This document shows, in pieces, positions 1 to 7,955 of a stretch of 64,000 nt of DNA. The notes beneath the pieces are model-generated. The model was not told the DNA's origin, ran no database searches, and worked only from the letters and a program-made list of their open reading frames with translations. Origin of the DNA: Desulfarculus sp. GTDB lineage: Bacteria; Desulfobacterota; Desulfarculia; Desulfarculales; Desulfarculaceae. The stretch's first letter is position 1; each line of letters starts with the position of its first letter. The stretch covers positions 1-64,000 of the forward strand of contig JACRDC010000083.1 in NCBI GenBank assembly GCA_016218705.1, in the 5' to 3' direction. Both the position numbers and the translations under genes were made by a program.

Positions 1-258
1 CGGTAGATGACTTCCCAGGGCAGGTAGCGCTCGGCGAGTTTCTTGGGCAGATACTTTTGCATGCCGCCCTTCACCTTGAGCAACGGGTCCAGGGAGCTGG
101 AAAGCGCGCAGAGGTCGGTGTCGAGGAAGGGGCTGCGCAATTCGAGGGCGACCTTCATCGAGGCCACGTCCACTTTCACGAGGTAATCGTTCGAGAGCCG
201 CGCCATGAGAACGTGGTAGAGGTTTTGGGCAGTGTAGTAGCAAAGGGCGTGGCCAGGG
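1..258 (-). pseudogene. asparagine synthetase (AsnB) C-terminal fragment
   Basis: Reading the minus strand from about 258 down to the window edge gives a continuous frame with the AsnB synthetase-domain signature: YLVKVDVASM, then ALELRSPFLDTDLCAL, then a K-x-x-LPKKLAERYLPWEVIYR-like stretch. In AsnB this region lies next to the ATP and aspartate sites. The residues that should precede it (glutaminase domain and PP-loop) are absent. The frame continues upstream without a start codon or recognisable homology into the area where the next gene begins on the other strand. It is therefore either a 5'-truncated remnant or a rearrangement junction. The 3' end lies outside the window. The assignment rests on motif memory and the upstream boundary is approximate. 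Confidence 0.6.
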
Positions 259-326
259 CCACGCAGCCCGGCCAGGTTCCCCGGCGGGGCGTCGGCCCTG
301 GTCCGGCCAGCGAAAGGTGGATGGAC

Positions 327-929
327 ATGGCCTATTGCAACCAGTGCGGCGGGCACCTGGATGAGGGCGACCACTATTGTTCGGCCTGCGGCGCGCCGGT
401 GAGGCAGGCCCCAGCCCCCGGGGCGCCGCCACCCCCCGGCGCGTCCCTTCCACCTCAGCCGCCGCCCCTGCCCGGCCAGGCCCCTCCGGGCCTGGAGTGC
501 CAGGGCGTGGGCATCCGCTTCGCGGCCCAGATAATTGACAGCGCCGTGATGCTGGCCTTCTACCTGATCGTAGGCCGCCTGGTGGCCGGCCGGGTGGGTG
601 GGCTGACCCCCGATGGCTTCGACTTGCAGGGCGGGCCGGCCCTGGCGGTCATTGGCCTTAACCTGGTCTTCTGGATGGCCTACTTCACCCTGCTGGAGGG
701 CCTGTGGCATGGCCAGACCCTGGGCAAGAAGCTTTTACGGCTAAAGGTGGTGCGCCAGGCGGACGGCGGACCAGTGGACCTGAGCACCGCCCTGCTGCGC
801 AACCTGCTGCGCCTGGTGGACGGCCAGCTTGGCTACCTGGTGGGGTCCATCCTGGTCTGGCGCTCGCCCCTCAAGCAGCGCCTGGGCGACCGCGTGGCCC
901 ATACCCTGGTGGTCAGGAAGCCCAAATAG
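327..929 (+). CDS. zinc-ribbon RDD-family membrane protein
   Basis: The 200-residue protein starts with a zinc-ribbon (CNQCGGHLDEGDHYCSACG, two CxxC knuckles). A Pro/Ala-rich linker follows, then an RDD domain of about 140 residues with hydrophobic segments around IIDSAVMLAFYLIVG, VIGLNLVFWMAYFTLLEGL and the closing LGDRVAHTLVV typical of the family. RDD proteins are inner-membrane proteins of poorly defined, possibly transport, function. The ATG at 327 is preferred over the one at 321 because the AAAGG motif lies about 9 nt before it. The next gene, also zinc-ribbon-bearing, starts 74 nt downstream, so they may act together. Confidence 0.8.
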   Translation: MAYCNQCGGHLDEGDHYCSACGAPVRQAPAPGAPPPPGASLPPQPPPLPGQAPPGLECQGVGIRFAAQIIDSAVMLAFYLIVGRLVAGRVGGLTPDGFDLQGGPALAVIGLNLVFWMAYFTLLEGLWHGQTLGKKLLRLKVVRQADGGPVDLSTALLRNLLRLVDGQLGYLVGSILVWRSPLKQRLGDRVAHTLVVRKPK

Positions 930-1003
930 ACTACAATAGCGGCGCCCAGCCCGGCTGGCCCGCCAGGCCCGGCCGGGCCGGCGATTAAATAGGGAGCCAA
1001 CCC

Positions 1004-1981
1004 ATGACCTCCAGCCAAGCCTGCCCCAAGTGCGGCACCCCGTTCAAGCCCGGGGCCAACTTCTGCGCCGTCTGCGGCGCGCCGGCACCCTTGGATCCCT
1101 CCCCGCCCGTTGACCAGGCCCCCCCGGGACGGGGCGCCAAGAAGCCCTGGTGGACCTGGGTGGCCCTGGTGGTGGGCCTGGTGGTGGTGGCGGCCGGGTT
1201 GGCGCAGATAATAGGCGGCGGCAAGCCCGCCCCGCCGCCCCTGGGCGCCCCTCCCGCGCCATCAACCGAGAGCGCCCCGGCGCCAGCCCCCACCGACAGC
1301 CCCGCCCCACCGCCTGCCGCCCCGGCCCCTGGGCAGCCCAGCGGCTGGCAGCCGGACCAGCCCACGGCCCAGGAGACAGCGCCACCTCCGGCCGGCGGCT
1401 GGCAACCCGACACCCAGCAGCCGGCCCCGCCGCCATCCGCGCCCCTCGCCCAGTTGCCCCAGCAGCCCAGCGGCTGGCAGCCCGGCCAGACCACGGCCCA
1501 GGAGACGGCGCCGCCCCCGGCCACCCAGACCGCCCAGCTACCCCCGGCCCAACAGCCCCCCCAGCCCTCTCCGGCCCCACCGGCCAGGGACCCGGCCACG
1601 GCGGCGCGCCTGACCGAGGCCGGCCTGCAACAGGCCAGGGCCGGTAACCTGGACCAGGCCATGGCGCTGTTTCAGCAGGCGGTGGAGGCTGACCCACAAA
1701 ACGGCCAGGCCTGGAACAACCTGGGCCTGGCGCTGCGCAAGAAGGGTCTGCTGGAGGACGCGGTGGGGGCCTATTTCAAGGCCATCGAGGCCCAGCCCGA
1801 CCTGGCCGTGGCCTACAAGAACCTGGGCCTGGCCCTGGAGCAGGTGGGCTACCTGGCCGACGCGGCCATCGCCCTGCGCAAGTATTGCGAACTCAACCCC
1901 TCGGCCCCTGACCTGGCCTCGGTGAAGGCCACGGCCGTCCGCCTGGAGAAGGCCGCCGCCGCCAAGGGAGGCACACAATGA
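1004..1981 (+). CDS. zinc-ribbon, single-TM, TPR-repeat protein
   Basis: This 325-residue protein has a clear order: an N-terminal zinc ribbon (CPKCGTPFKPGANFCAVCG, about 7-25), one transmembrane helix (about 46-68), a low-complexity Pro/Ala/Gln region of roughly 120 residues with a repeated SGWQP motif, and three TPR units at the C-terminus (about 200-310). TPRs mediate protein-protein contacts, so an envelope scaffold is the likely role. An AGGGAG ribosome site precedes the ATG. The stop overlaps the start of the next gene by 4 nt (ATGATGA), implying translational coupling. The SGWQP repeats recur with near-identical DNA, so this linker is prone to slippage. No specific function is known. 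Confidence 0.8.
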   Translation: MTSSQACPKCGTPFKPGANFCAVCGAPAPLDPSPPVDQAPPGRGAKKPWWTWVALVVGLVVVAAGLAQIIGGGKPAPPPLGAPPAPSTESAPAPAPTDSPAPPPAAPAPGQPSGWQPDQPTAQETAPPPAGGWQPDTQQPAPPPSAPLAQLPQQPSGWQPGQTTAQETAPPPATQTAQLPPAQQPPQPSPAPPARDPATAARLTEAGLQQARAGNLDQAMALFQQAVEADPQNGQAWNNLGLALRKKGLLEDAVGAYFKAIEAQPDLAVAYKNLGLALEQVGYLADAAIALRKYCELNPSAPDLASVKATAVRLEKAAAAKGGTQ

Positions 1982-2460
1982 TGACCGTCATGGCCCGGCC
2001 CTGGGCTTGGACTCTGCTGTTGGCCCTGCTGGGGCTCAGCGCCTGCGCCACCCCGCCTCCCCCGCCCCTGCCCGCGCCGCCACCGCCCCTGGGCGCCCCC
2101 CATTACCAAGGCCCCGTGGGCTCCACTCTATACGTGAACGTGGCGCGCCTGAACCTGCGGGCCTGCCCAGCCGCCAACTGCCAGATCCTGGCCACCCTGG
2201 CGGGCGGCGAGCCCCTGACCGTGCTGAGCCAGCAAGGTGGCTGGATACTGGTGCGCTCCCAGGCCAGCGGACGGGAAGGCTGGGCCAGCGCGCGCTACCT
2301 GGGCACCCAGCCCGGGTTCAGGGCGCCGGCCCCCAAGAAGCCCGGGGCACCGGCCCCACCCCCGCCCAGCGAGGAATGGGCCGAGCCCGCCGGAGAGGCG
2401 CCGGCCGAGTCTCCGGCCCCGCCGGTGCAAGAGGAGTTCGCCCCGGTGTCGCCCCAGTAG
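1978..2460 (+). CDS. SH3-domain lipoprotein
   Basis: A 160-residue lipoprotein. The N-terminus has a basic/hydrophobic signal ending in a lipobox LSAC (Cys near residue 23). A proline-rich spacer follows, then a bacterial SH3 domain (about 50-105) with the usual LNLRACPAANCQIL...LTVLSQQGGWILVR...GREGWASARYL pattern. Bacterial SH3 domains often bind cell-wall peptides. The tail is again Pro/Ala/Glu-rich. It overlaps the upstream TPR gene by 4 nt; a second ATG three bases later is an alternative start. It probably works with the TPR protein at the cell envelope. The domain call is firm; the target is unknown. Confidence 0.8.
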   Translation: MMTVMARPWAWTLLLALLGLSACATPPPPPLPAPPPPLGAPHYQGPVGSTLYVNVARLNLRACPAANCQILATLAGGEPLTVLSQQGGWILVRSQASGREGWASARYLGTQPGFRAPAPKKPGAPAPPPPSEEWAEPAGEAPAESPAPPVQEEFAPVSPQ

Positions 2461-2480
2461 CCCTGGCGCGCCTTATACTA

Positions 2481-2760
2481 TTTCAACAACCATCATATAG
2501 TATTAGGTTGTTGGCTCTTGATCCGGGCATCCTCTGGCCGGCGGGTTTTGCTTTTTGGCCGCCCAAGCCACGTGTCCCGCTCTTAGCCCGGCCATTCTTA
2601 GGGCACCGGCAGGGGGCAGCCATGATCCACCCGGGAAAGGATACGGGCTCTCTGCGGCCCCTGCCCACGCCAGGGCGGAGAGTCCACCCCGCGCCGGCAC
2701 CCGCATCGGCAAAGCCAGTATGGCCGGGCGGCTCTAGCGGGACACAAAAAGAAACCGCTT
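2481..2760 (+). repeat. 280-nt dispersed structured repeat, copy A
   Basis: About 280 nt here recur, inverted, at 21491-21767 with only scattered differences. The unit begins CAACAAC...AGGTTGTTGG and ends AAAAAGNAACCGCTT. Inside it, GTGTCCCGCT...AGCCCGGCC (2572-2593) pairs with GGCCGGGCGGCTCTAGCGGGACAC (2722-2745), so a long stem encloses about 130 nt of further GC-rich, partly self-complementary sequence. There is no convincing reading frame and no transposase. It could be a MITE-like element or a structured RNA. Confidence 0.8.
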
Positions 2761-2842
2761 ATACCAAGTTGCGATCAAACTACTCGTTTGATCGCAACTT
2801 GCTATGCGGGCCATGGATGGCTTTGATTGCATATTGGTATTA
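2761..2842 (-). repeat. palindromic multi-hairpin repeat, short form
   Basis: Contains a 15-bp-arm palindrome, AAGTTGCGATCAAAC-tactc-GTTTGATCGCAACTT (2766-2800), then GCGGGCCATGG and ATGGCTTTGATTGCATATTGGTAT. Read on the minus strand it equals the repeat at 4591-4751 except that everything between two CCATCCATGG-like copies is deleted. Its inner end overlaps the stop codon of the chemoreceptor gene. Confidence 0.85.
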
Positions 2843-4564
2843 GGCCCCCACGATGACCGCCAGCTCCCCCACGCAGCCGTGCAGGTCGGCGGCGGCCGAG
2901 GTCAATTGCACCGAGGTGGCCGCCGACTCCTGGGCGCTGGCCGCGTTCTGCTGGGTCACCTGATCCATGTTCTGGGCCGCCCGGCTGACCTGCTCAATGC
3001 CCTGGGCCTGCTCGGCGCTGGCCGTGGCTATCTCGTCGATAAGGGCGCCCACCTTCTGGGTGCCGGTGGAGACCTCGGCAAAGGCCTGATGGGCGCGGCT
3101 GACCAGTTGGGAGCCCTGGCCCACCTTGGCGATGGTCTGCTCGATCAGCTCCGCCGTGTTCCTGGCCGCCTCGGCGGCCCGCACCGCCAGGTTGCGCACC
3201 TCGCCGGCCACCACGGCAAAGCCCGCCCCCGCCTCTCCGGCCCGGGCCGCCTCCACGGCGGCGTTGAGGGCCAATAGATTGGTCTGGAAGGCGATCTCGT
3301 CAATGGTCTTGACGATCTTGCTGGTCTGCTGGCTGGCCTCGGTGATCTGGCTCATGGACTGCTCCAGATCGCCCATGGCCTGGTTGGCCCGGCTGACCAG
3401 GTCACCGGCTTGGCGCATCAGGCTGTTGGCCTCGCCGGCGTTCTGGGCATTGGTCTTGGTCACGGAGGACATCTCCTCCAGGGATGCCGAGGTCTCTTCC
3501 AGGGAGGCCGCCTGGTCGCCGGTCTGCTCAGCCAGGCGGCGGCTGCTCTGCTCCAGACCCTGGGCGGCCTGGGCCACGGAATCGGCCGAGTCGGCCAGGC
3601 GCCGCGACAGGCTGGCCAGGGAACTGGTCACCCCCCGGGCGGTGAGAAAGGCCACGCCGGCCAGGGCGATGACCAACAGACCGGCCACGGCCAGGGTGAG
3701 CCACAGGTCCTGGACCGCCCCGGACAGCAGGGGGGCCATCTCCTCGCTCAGCACCGCCACGGCCACGACCTTGTTGGAGAAATCTCCCAGGGGCTCCAGG
3801 TGGACCAGGTGCTGGCCCTGCTCCAGGCGCAGGTTCTCCAGGCGGGGCTGACCGCTCTGCATCACCGCTTGCAGGGCGGGCAGCATCTCATTGGGCGGGG
3901 TGAATGCACGGCTCTTGGCCCAGGGCGCGAAGCCACCCTTGCCGTCGGGGGCCAGGATAAACAGGTCATAGCCCTCGCGGGCCTTGACCTCCTGGGCAAA
4001 GGAATCCTGCAAGTCGCCGCCGAACTCCACCGAGCCCACGTGCTTGCCCTGGTATGCCACCGGCACCACGCCGCGGATGCCGGCCCCGCCCACGCCTACC
4101 TCCAGGCCCGAGACCGCCTGTTGGTTCTTGTTCACCGCCAGCACGGTATGGCGGAAGGAGGAGAGGTCATCGCCAAACTTGGCGGGCAGATGGGCGCGGA
4201 AAAAGGAGGTTGCCGGCGGCAGGTGAAATTGCAGTTGGGCCATGCCCAGTTTCTGCTTGCTGGCCTGGTAGGCCTCCAGGGTCAGGGCCTGGATGGTGGG
4301 GCGGTCGCGCTCGGCCAGGGCCTTCTGCGCCTGGGGCATGGCCGCCAGATAGTAGGCCAGGGCCGCCGCCGCCTCGCCGCGGGCGTTCAGGGTGTTTTTT
4401 ATGGACTTGGCCCGCTCGGCCAGGCGTCCCCTGGCCGAGTTGGTGATCTCGCCGACGTTGCTGTGGTAGATGTACCAGGAGCCGCCCCCGCCCAAGAGCA
4501 CCACCGAGAACAGCATGGGCAGCACGATCTTCAGGCGTAAGGATAGGTTGTTGAATATGATCAT
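2840..4564 (-). CDS. methyl-accepting chemotaxis protein (dCache_3-type sensor)
   Basis: A 574-residue chemoreceptor. It has a first TM (about 11-32), a periplasmic sensor of about 220 residues with the [11 protein letters not shown]...[12 protein letters not shown]...GIRGVVPV...GSVEFGGDL pattern typical of the double-Cache_3 group, a second TM (about 257-280), and a long coiled-coil cytoplasmic domain. The conserved hairpin tip reads [27 protein letters not shown] (near 420-440). I see no clear HAMP and no C-terminal CheR/CheB-tethering pentapeptide. The ATG at 4564 is chosen because GAGGAG precedes it at good spacing. No other chemotaxis gene is nearby. The gene sits exactly between inverted copies of a palindromic repeat, and its TAA lies in the repeat end. 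Confidence 0.9.
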   Translation of the reverse strand: MIIFNNLSLRLKIVLPMLFSVVLLGGGGSWYIYHSNVGEITNSARGRLAERAKSIKNTLNARGEAAAALAYYLAAMPQAQKALAERDRPTIQALTLEAYQASKQKLGMAQLQFHLPPATSFFRAHLPAKFGDDLSSFRHTVLAVNKNQQAVSGLEVGVGGAGIRGVVPVAYQGKHVGSVEFGGDLQDSFAQEVKAREGYDLFILAPDGKGGFAPWAKSRAFTPPNEMLPALQAVMQSGQPRLENLRLEQGQHLVHLEPLGDFSNKVVAVAVLSEEMAPLLSGAVQDLWLTLAVAGLLVIALAGVAFLTARGVTSSLASLSRRLADSADSVAQAAQGLEQSSRRLAEQTGDQAASLEETSASLEEMSSVTKTNAQNAGEANSLMRQAGDLVSRANQAMGDLEQSMSQITEASQQTSKIVKTIDEIAFQTNLLALNAAVEAARAGEAGAGFAVVAGEVRNLAVRAAEAARNTAELIEQTIAKVGQGSQLVSRAHQAFAEVSTGTQKVGALIDEIATASAEQAQGIEQVSRAAQNMDQVTQQNAASAQESAATSVQLTSAAADLHGCVGELAVIVGA

Positions 4565-4590
4565 CTCGATCTCACTCCTCGGTTCGTCTG

Positions 4591-4751
4591 ATACCAATAT
4601 GCAATCAAAGCCATCCATGGCTTTGATTGCTGATCGGCCGGGCAAAAGCGTGATTTTGCCCGGCCTCCCGGGCGCTTACGCGCCCGGCGGGCCGTCCATG
4701 GCCCGCATACCAAGTTGCGATCAAACTATTCGTTTGATCGCAACTTGGTAT
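4591..4751 (+). repeat. palindromic multi-hairpin repeat, full form
   Basis: A tandem of self-complementary blocks: GCAATCAAAGCC/GGCTTTGATTGC, CCGGGCAAAA...TTTTGCCCGG, CCCGGGCGC-TTAC-GCGCCCGG, GCGGGCCGTCCATGGCCCGC, and AGTTGCGATCAAAC...GTTTGATCGCAACT, bounded by ATACCAATAT and TTGGTAT. Related modules occur at 2761-2842, 35557-35666 and 58397-58551, with paired changes that keep the stems. It lies just upstream of the chemoreceptor start codon on the other strand. Confidence 0.85.
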
Positions 4752-5233
4752 GAACCGGCCCTTGACAAGGACGGCTTAAAGCCAAACACCCAACCCAATT
4801 AGGCGCTTGCAAATATAATACCATCCGCGCGGCCAATAAGCCCCCACTCCTAACCACCAGACCTTTTTGGCAATATCTCCTGAGTGTCCGCTTGGCCGCC
4901 AGGCCGGCGTTAAGCTGGGGTCTTAACAATTATGATAGCTACCTTGCCCGGTGGGATGCCGCTGGCCCAGCCCAGCCGACCCCGGAGGCGTCCCCTGTCT
5001 GTCCCCTTTTCCTGCCCGGCGAGACACCCCATCCCGCCAGACAGGACAACCGCCCCGGCAGGGGCGGGCCGCTAGCCGTTCCCATATCTACATTAATATT
5101 AATCCAGCAAGCCTATCGGGCTGTTACAAAATGCGCCCCCAGCCATGTCCTCCTGGCACGCGCCTTGAATATATCCCCCGGCAACTGCCCCGCCCAATAA
5201 CGCCAACCGGCCTGATTAAAGGGGAGAACCGTC
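4752..5233. other. non-coding stretch of about 480 nt
   Basis: No convincing coding frame on either strand. It holds a TTGACA (4761-4766) and a TATAAT (about 4812-4817) that are not spaced as one promoter, and a lower-GC patch around 5080-5110 (CATATCTACATTAATATTAATCC). The region probably carries the promoter of the small membrane protein gene that follows, but no confident promoter pair was found. Confidence 0.4.
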
Positions 5234-5380
5234 ATGGGTACCATAGCCATTATCGCCCTGGTGGGTTGTGGTTTGTTGTGGGTCGCCGCCGTGGTGGAGT
5301 TTTCGCGCACCCTGTCCGAGCTGACCCGCTGCCGCTCCCAGGCCGGCCGCCTGCAAAGCGCCCTGGCCGGGGACCGCTAG
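5234..5380 (+). CDS. small membrane protein, 48 residues
   Basis: A short frame preceded by a GGGGAG ribosome site 7 nt before the ATG. The product has one hydrophobic helix at the N-terminus (about 3-22, ending LLWVAAVVEF) followed by a short charged tail (TLSELTRCRSQAGRLQ). The codon pattern matches the neighbours. The architecture is that of a single-pass bitopic small protein; no family is recognised. It stands alone between a non-coding stretch and the convergent HPP gene. Function unknown, existence moderately likely. Confidence 0.5.
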   Translation: MGTIAIIALVGCGLLWVAAVVEFSRTLSELTRCRSQAGRLQSALAGDR

Positions 5381-5440
5381 CGTCCGCCCCTTCCGCGCGG
5401 CCTGACAGGGACTGGCCACGGGCCCAGCCCCTGGCGCGTC

Positions 5441-5977
5441 CTACAGCCAGAACTCGGGATAGCGCCGCTTGGCGGGCAGGTTGTTGACCACCAAGGCAAT
5501 GGCCAGCATCAACAGCGCTCCCGCCCCCACCGGCAGCAGGGCATAGAGATAGCCCAGGTCGTGCACCTGGGGGCCGCCGGCCACGGCGATGAGCGCCGTG
5601 GCCCCGCCGGGTGGATGCAGGGTCTTGGTGGCGTGCATCACCACCACGGCAAAGGCCACGGCCAGGGGCGCGGCCAGCCAGGCTTGGCCCGGCAGGGCCA
5701 TCTGGGCGCTAACCCCCACCAGGGCCGAGAGCACCTGTCCGCCCACGAAGTTGCGCGGCTGGGCCAGGGGGCTCTTGATGGCCCCGTAGATCAGGCTGGC
5801 CGAGGCGCCAAAGGAGCCCACGATCAGCGTCCAGGGGGTGCCCGCGAAATACAGGTGATTGAGGCCGGCCACCGCGCCGATGCCCAGGAACGACCCCAGC
5901 CAGGACCAGGCCATCTCCTCCAGGCTGACCCGGGGAGGGCTCTGGGTGTTGCCCTTCAGCTTGCCCCCGAAGCTCAT
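5441..5977 (-). CDS. HPP-family integral membrane protein
   Basis: 178 residues with four or more hydrophobic helices and the diagnostic T-L-HPPGGAT motif at 121-127. HPP proteins are inner-membrane proteins; some family members have been linked to nitrite/anion transport, but the substrate here is unknown. The start overlaps the stop of the upstream CBS-domain gene by 4 nt (ATGA), so the two are translationally coupled. In many genomes HPP and CBS domains are fused in one polypeptide; here they are separate adjacent genes, which supports joint function with the CBS pair as cytoplasmic sensor. Confidence 0.85.
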   Translation of the reverse strand: MSFGGKLKGNTQSPPRVSLEEMAWSWLGSFLGIGAVAGLNHLYFAGTPWTLIVGSFGASASLIYGAIKSPLAQPRNFVGGQVLSALVGVSAQMALPGQAWLAAPLAVAFAVVVMHATKTLHPPGGATALIAVAGGPQVHDLGYLYALLPVGAGALLMLAIALVVNNLPAKRRYPEFWL

Positions 5978-6594
5978 GCCCGCCTCCCGGCCCGCGCGCC
6001 CAAAAGGTCGCCCCGGCTGACCATGCCCAAGGGCCGGCCCTGGCGGTCCACCACTGGCGCCCGGTTGATGCCCCGCTCACTGAACAAGGCGCTGATCTCG
6101 GCCAGGGTGGCCTCCGGCCCCAGGGTGACGGCCGGGGCGCTCATGGCCTGAGCCGCCCGCTCTTCCAGCAGGGGCGCCAGCAGGCAGGCGCCCTGGCTCA
6201 GGCAACGGGCCACCACCCCCATGAGGCTTGGGCTGCCCAGGGGGTCCATGCGCTTTAGGAAGTCCTTCTCCGAGATCACCCCCAGCACCCGGCCCCCGTC
6301 GTCCAGCACCGGCACGCCCGAGACCCCAGCCTCGGCCATGACTTGGGCCACCTGGCCCAGGCTGTCCCCGGCCCCCACGCTCACCACCGGGGCGGTCATC
6401 AGGTCCCTGGCCTTGATGCTCAGGCCCAGACGCCTCAAGGCCTGCCCGTAGGCCAGGTCGAATACCTCCTTGAAATCGCCGGGGGTGATGTCCAGGTAGC
6501 CCGACAGGCCCTTCATGGCCTTCAGGATGTCCTGCTCGCTAAGCTCGTGGTCCGGGTGCAGCCCCCCTGGTCCCTGATCCTGATTGGCCGGCAC
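5974..6594 (-). CDS. tandem CBS-domain protein
   Basis: 206 residues. The N-terminal 60 residues form a helical leader, then two CBS motifs (about 65-122, ARDLMTAPVVSV...VLDDGGRVLGVISEKDFL; and about 148-202, AQAMSAPAVTL...VVDRQGRPLGMVSRGDLL). CBS pairs (Bateman modules) bind adenosine nucleotides and regulate attached or partner proteins. The start is GTG with a GGGGAGGG ribosome site. It is cotranscribed with the HPP membrane protein. Two TATAAT boxes on the minus strand lie upstream (6634-6639 and 6653-6658), but I could not pair either with a good -35 element. Confidence 0.85.
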   Translation of the reverse strand: MPANQDQGPGGLHPDHELSEQDILKAMKGLSGYLDITPGDFKEVFDLAYGQALRRLGLSIKARDLMTAPVVSVGAGDSLGQVAQVMAEAGVSGVPVLDDGGRVLGVISEKDFLKRMDPLGSPSLMGVVARCLSQGACLLAPLLEERAAQAMSAPAVTLGPEATLAEISALFSERGINRAPVVDRQGRPLGMVSRGDLLGARAGRRA

Positions 6595-6819
6595 GGCGCC
6601 CTCCCCCGCGAGTCTGGCTGGCGGTTATTAGGCATTATAGTACTTTAATATTATTATACCGAGGCGGAGCCCACGGCAAGCCCGCCATGGCCAGCCCATG
6701 CCACCCTGGTCAATTTAGCCTTGCCTGGGGCAGCCGGGCCGGTATAAATCCTGACAACGGCGCGCGGCAATGACTAACCCGAGCCAAGGCCAGATAGTGT
6801 GCTTTGCTCTTGGTAAGAC
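6595..6819. other. intergenic region between divergent genes
   Basis: This stretch lies between the CBS gene (minus) and the hypothetical gene at 6968 (plus). It is AT-rich at 6625-6660 with the two minus-strand TATAAT boxes and otherwise featureless. No RNA gene or frame is supported. Confidence 0.4.
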
Positions 6820-6907
6820 GGGCGGGGATAAACCCCGCCCCTTGCTACACCAAGAAAGCGCCACGGTTACACCGCCTTAATGTAGGGGCGGGGTTTACCC
6901 CCGCCCG
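6820..6907. repeat. paired GGGCGGGGATAAACCCCGCCC hairpin repeat, copy A
   Basis: Two GC-rich hairpins, GGGCGGGG-ATAAA-CCCCGCCC and AGGGGCGGGG-TTTA-CCCCCGCCC, face each other about 40 nt apart, so the whole unit is itself an inverted repeat. A close copy lies at 35352-35436. Such intergenic palindromic units are usually REP/BIME-like. Confidence 0.8.
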
Positions 6908-6967
6908 CATGTTGCCTTTTTGCATAACCATATAATTGATGCCAGGTTGACATTGGGGAGAGACGGC

Positions 6968-7399
6968 ATGAGCAGCATGGCAGGCGCCCGGCAATTCAGC
7001 GAGTTCCTGGAGCAATGGCCCGCCCACCAGGGGGGGCTGAAAAGGGCCTATGTGCAACTCATGGCCTGGGCCGAGGTCCTGCCCGGCGCCCAGGTGAGCT
7101 TCCTGGCCCGGCCGGGAGTGAGCCATTCCCTGCGCTTTGACCTGGCGCCCCGCCCCTCGGGCCGCCAGCGGCCGGTCTTTTTTTTGGTGGACGTGGTGGA
7201 CGACGGCGGGGAGCGCTTCTTGTCGGTGTGCTTCTACGAGGACGAGATCACGGACCCCCGGGACCTGGGCAACGCCATCCCCCAGGGGCTCTTTCAGGAG
7301 ACCGGCTACTGCTTTGATCTGGAGGACGACGACCCCGGCTTCCTGGCCTACCTGCGCCAGCGCCTGGGCGAGGCCCACGCCGCCGCCCGGGGGGTCTAG
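6968..7399 (+). CDS. conserved hypothetical protein, 143 residues
   Basis: The ATG at 6968 is chosen because GGGGAG lies 7 nt upstream; a longer frame from 6920 lacks a ribosome site. The product is soluble and acidic. It has a helical N-terminus (ARQFSEFLEQWPAHQGGLKRA), a central beta-rich part with VFFLVDVVDD, and an acidic stretch FDLEDDDPGFLAYLRQRL near the end. No signal peptide, membrane helix or catalytic motif is seen and I do not recognise the family. It converges on the RdgC-like pair, leaving only 7 nt between stop codons. Confidence 0.7.
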   Translation: MSSMAGARQFSEFLEQWPAHQGGLKRAYVQLMAWAEVLPGAQVSFLARPGVSHSLRFDLAPRPSGRQRPVFFLVDVVDDGGERFLSVCFYEDEITDPRDLGNAIPQGLFQETGYCFDLEDDDPGFLAYLRQRLGEAHAAARGV

Positions 7400-7406
7400 C
7401 CGGGGC

Positions 7407-7952
7407 CTAGTCCTGGGCCCGGCGGCCGGCGGCCCAGGCCTGGAGCCTGGCCCACAGCTCGCCGCCCTGCTCGCTGGCCAGGCGCTGGCGCAAAAAGACC
7501 AGCAGCAGGCCCTCCAGGCCCCGCAAGGCCCCGTCCACCAGGGAGATGCGCTCCAGCACCAGACCCTCCAGGCCTTCCAGGCCCTCGGGTCCCCCCTGGC
7601 CCGGCGCCGTGGGCGGCAGCTTGAGGGCCTTGGGCGCCAGCTCGGCGGCCTCCAGGTTGAGCCAGTACTCCTCGCCATCCAGGGTGAGCCCCAGGCGCAG
7701 GCCCTCCACCAGCTTGCCGCGCCTGAGCGCCTGGCGGGCCTCGGCCATGGAGGCCTCGCGCCCCTTGACCGTCACCCGGGTGCCCTCCTGTCCCTGCATG
7801 GGTCCCAGCACTAGGCGCTCGCCCAAGAGCACGTCCACCAGGCGGCCGTCCTCCAATTGCACGCTGCCCTCTTCCTCGGCCACGTACCACAGCCAGGTAA
7901 GGAACTCCTGGCCCAGGAAGACCTTTTCGTTGAGTAACGCCAGCACGTCCAT
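7407..7952 (-). CDS. RdgC-associated hypothetical protein
   Basis: 181 residues, starting 3 nt after the stop of the RdgC-like gene, so surely cotranscribed. The sequence begins MDVLALLNEKVFLGQEFLTW and continues with LWYVAEEEGSV...LGERLVLG...GTRVTVKG...EARQALRRGK, a pattern I associate with proteins found beside the short RdgC form in delta-type anaerobes. The last 60 residues are Leu/Glu-rich and helical. No enzymatic motif is visible. Its role is presumably linked to that of the partner. Function inferred only from context. Confidence 0.6.
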   Translation of the reverse strand: MDVLALLNEKVFLGQEFLTWLWYVAEEEGSVQLEDGRLVDVLLGERLVLGPMQGQEGTRVTVKGREASMAEARQALRRGKLVEGLRLGLTLDGEEYWLNLEAAELAPKALKLPPTAPGQGGPEGLEGLEGLVLERISLVDGALRGLEGLLLVFLRQRLASEQGGELWARLQAWAAGRRAQD

Positions 7953-7955
7953 GGC

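Noticed and set aside
2481..2760. The dispersed repeat as a cobalamin or other known riboswitch
   Set aside because: The minus strand shows GGCTGCCCCCTGCCGG, loosely like a cobalamin box, but the CGCAACTGT part and other conserved blocks are missing, and the copies do not precede B12-related genes.
4752..4830. TTGACA at 4761 with TATAAT near 4812 as a promoter
   Set aside because: The spacing is about 45 nt, far beyond the 16-19 nt range, and neither box has a suitable partner.
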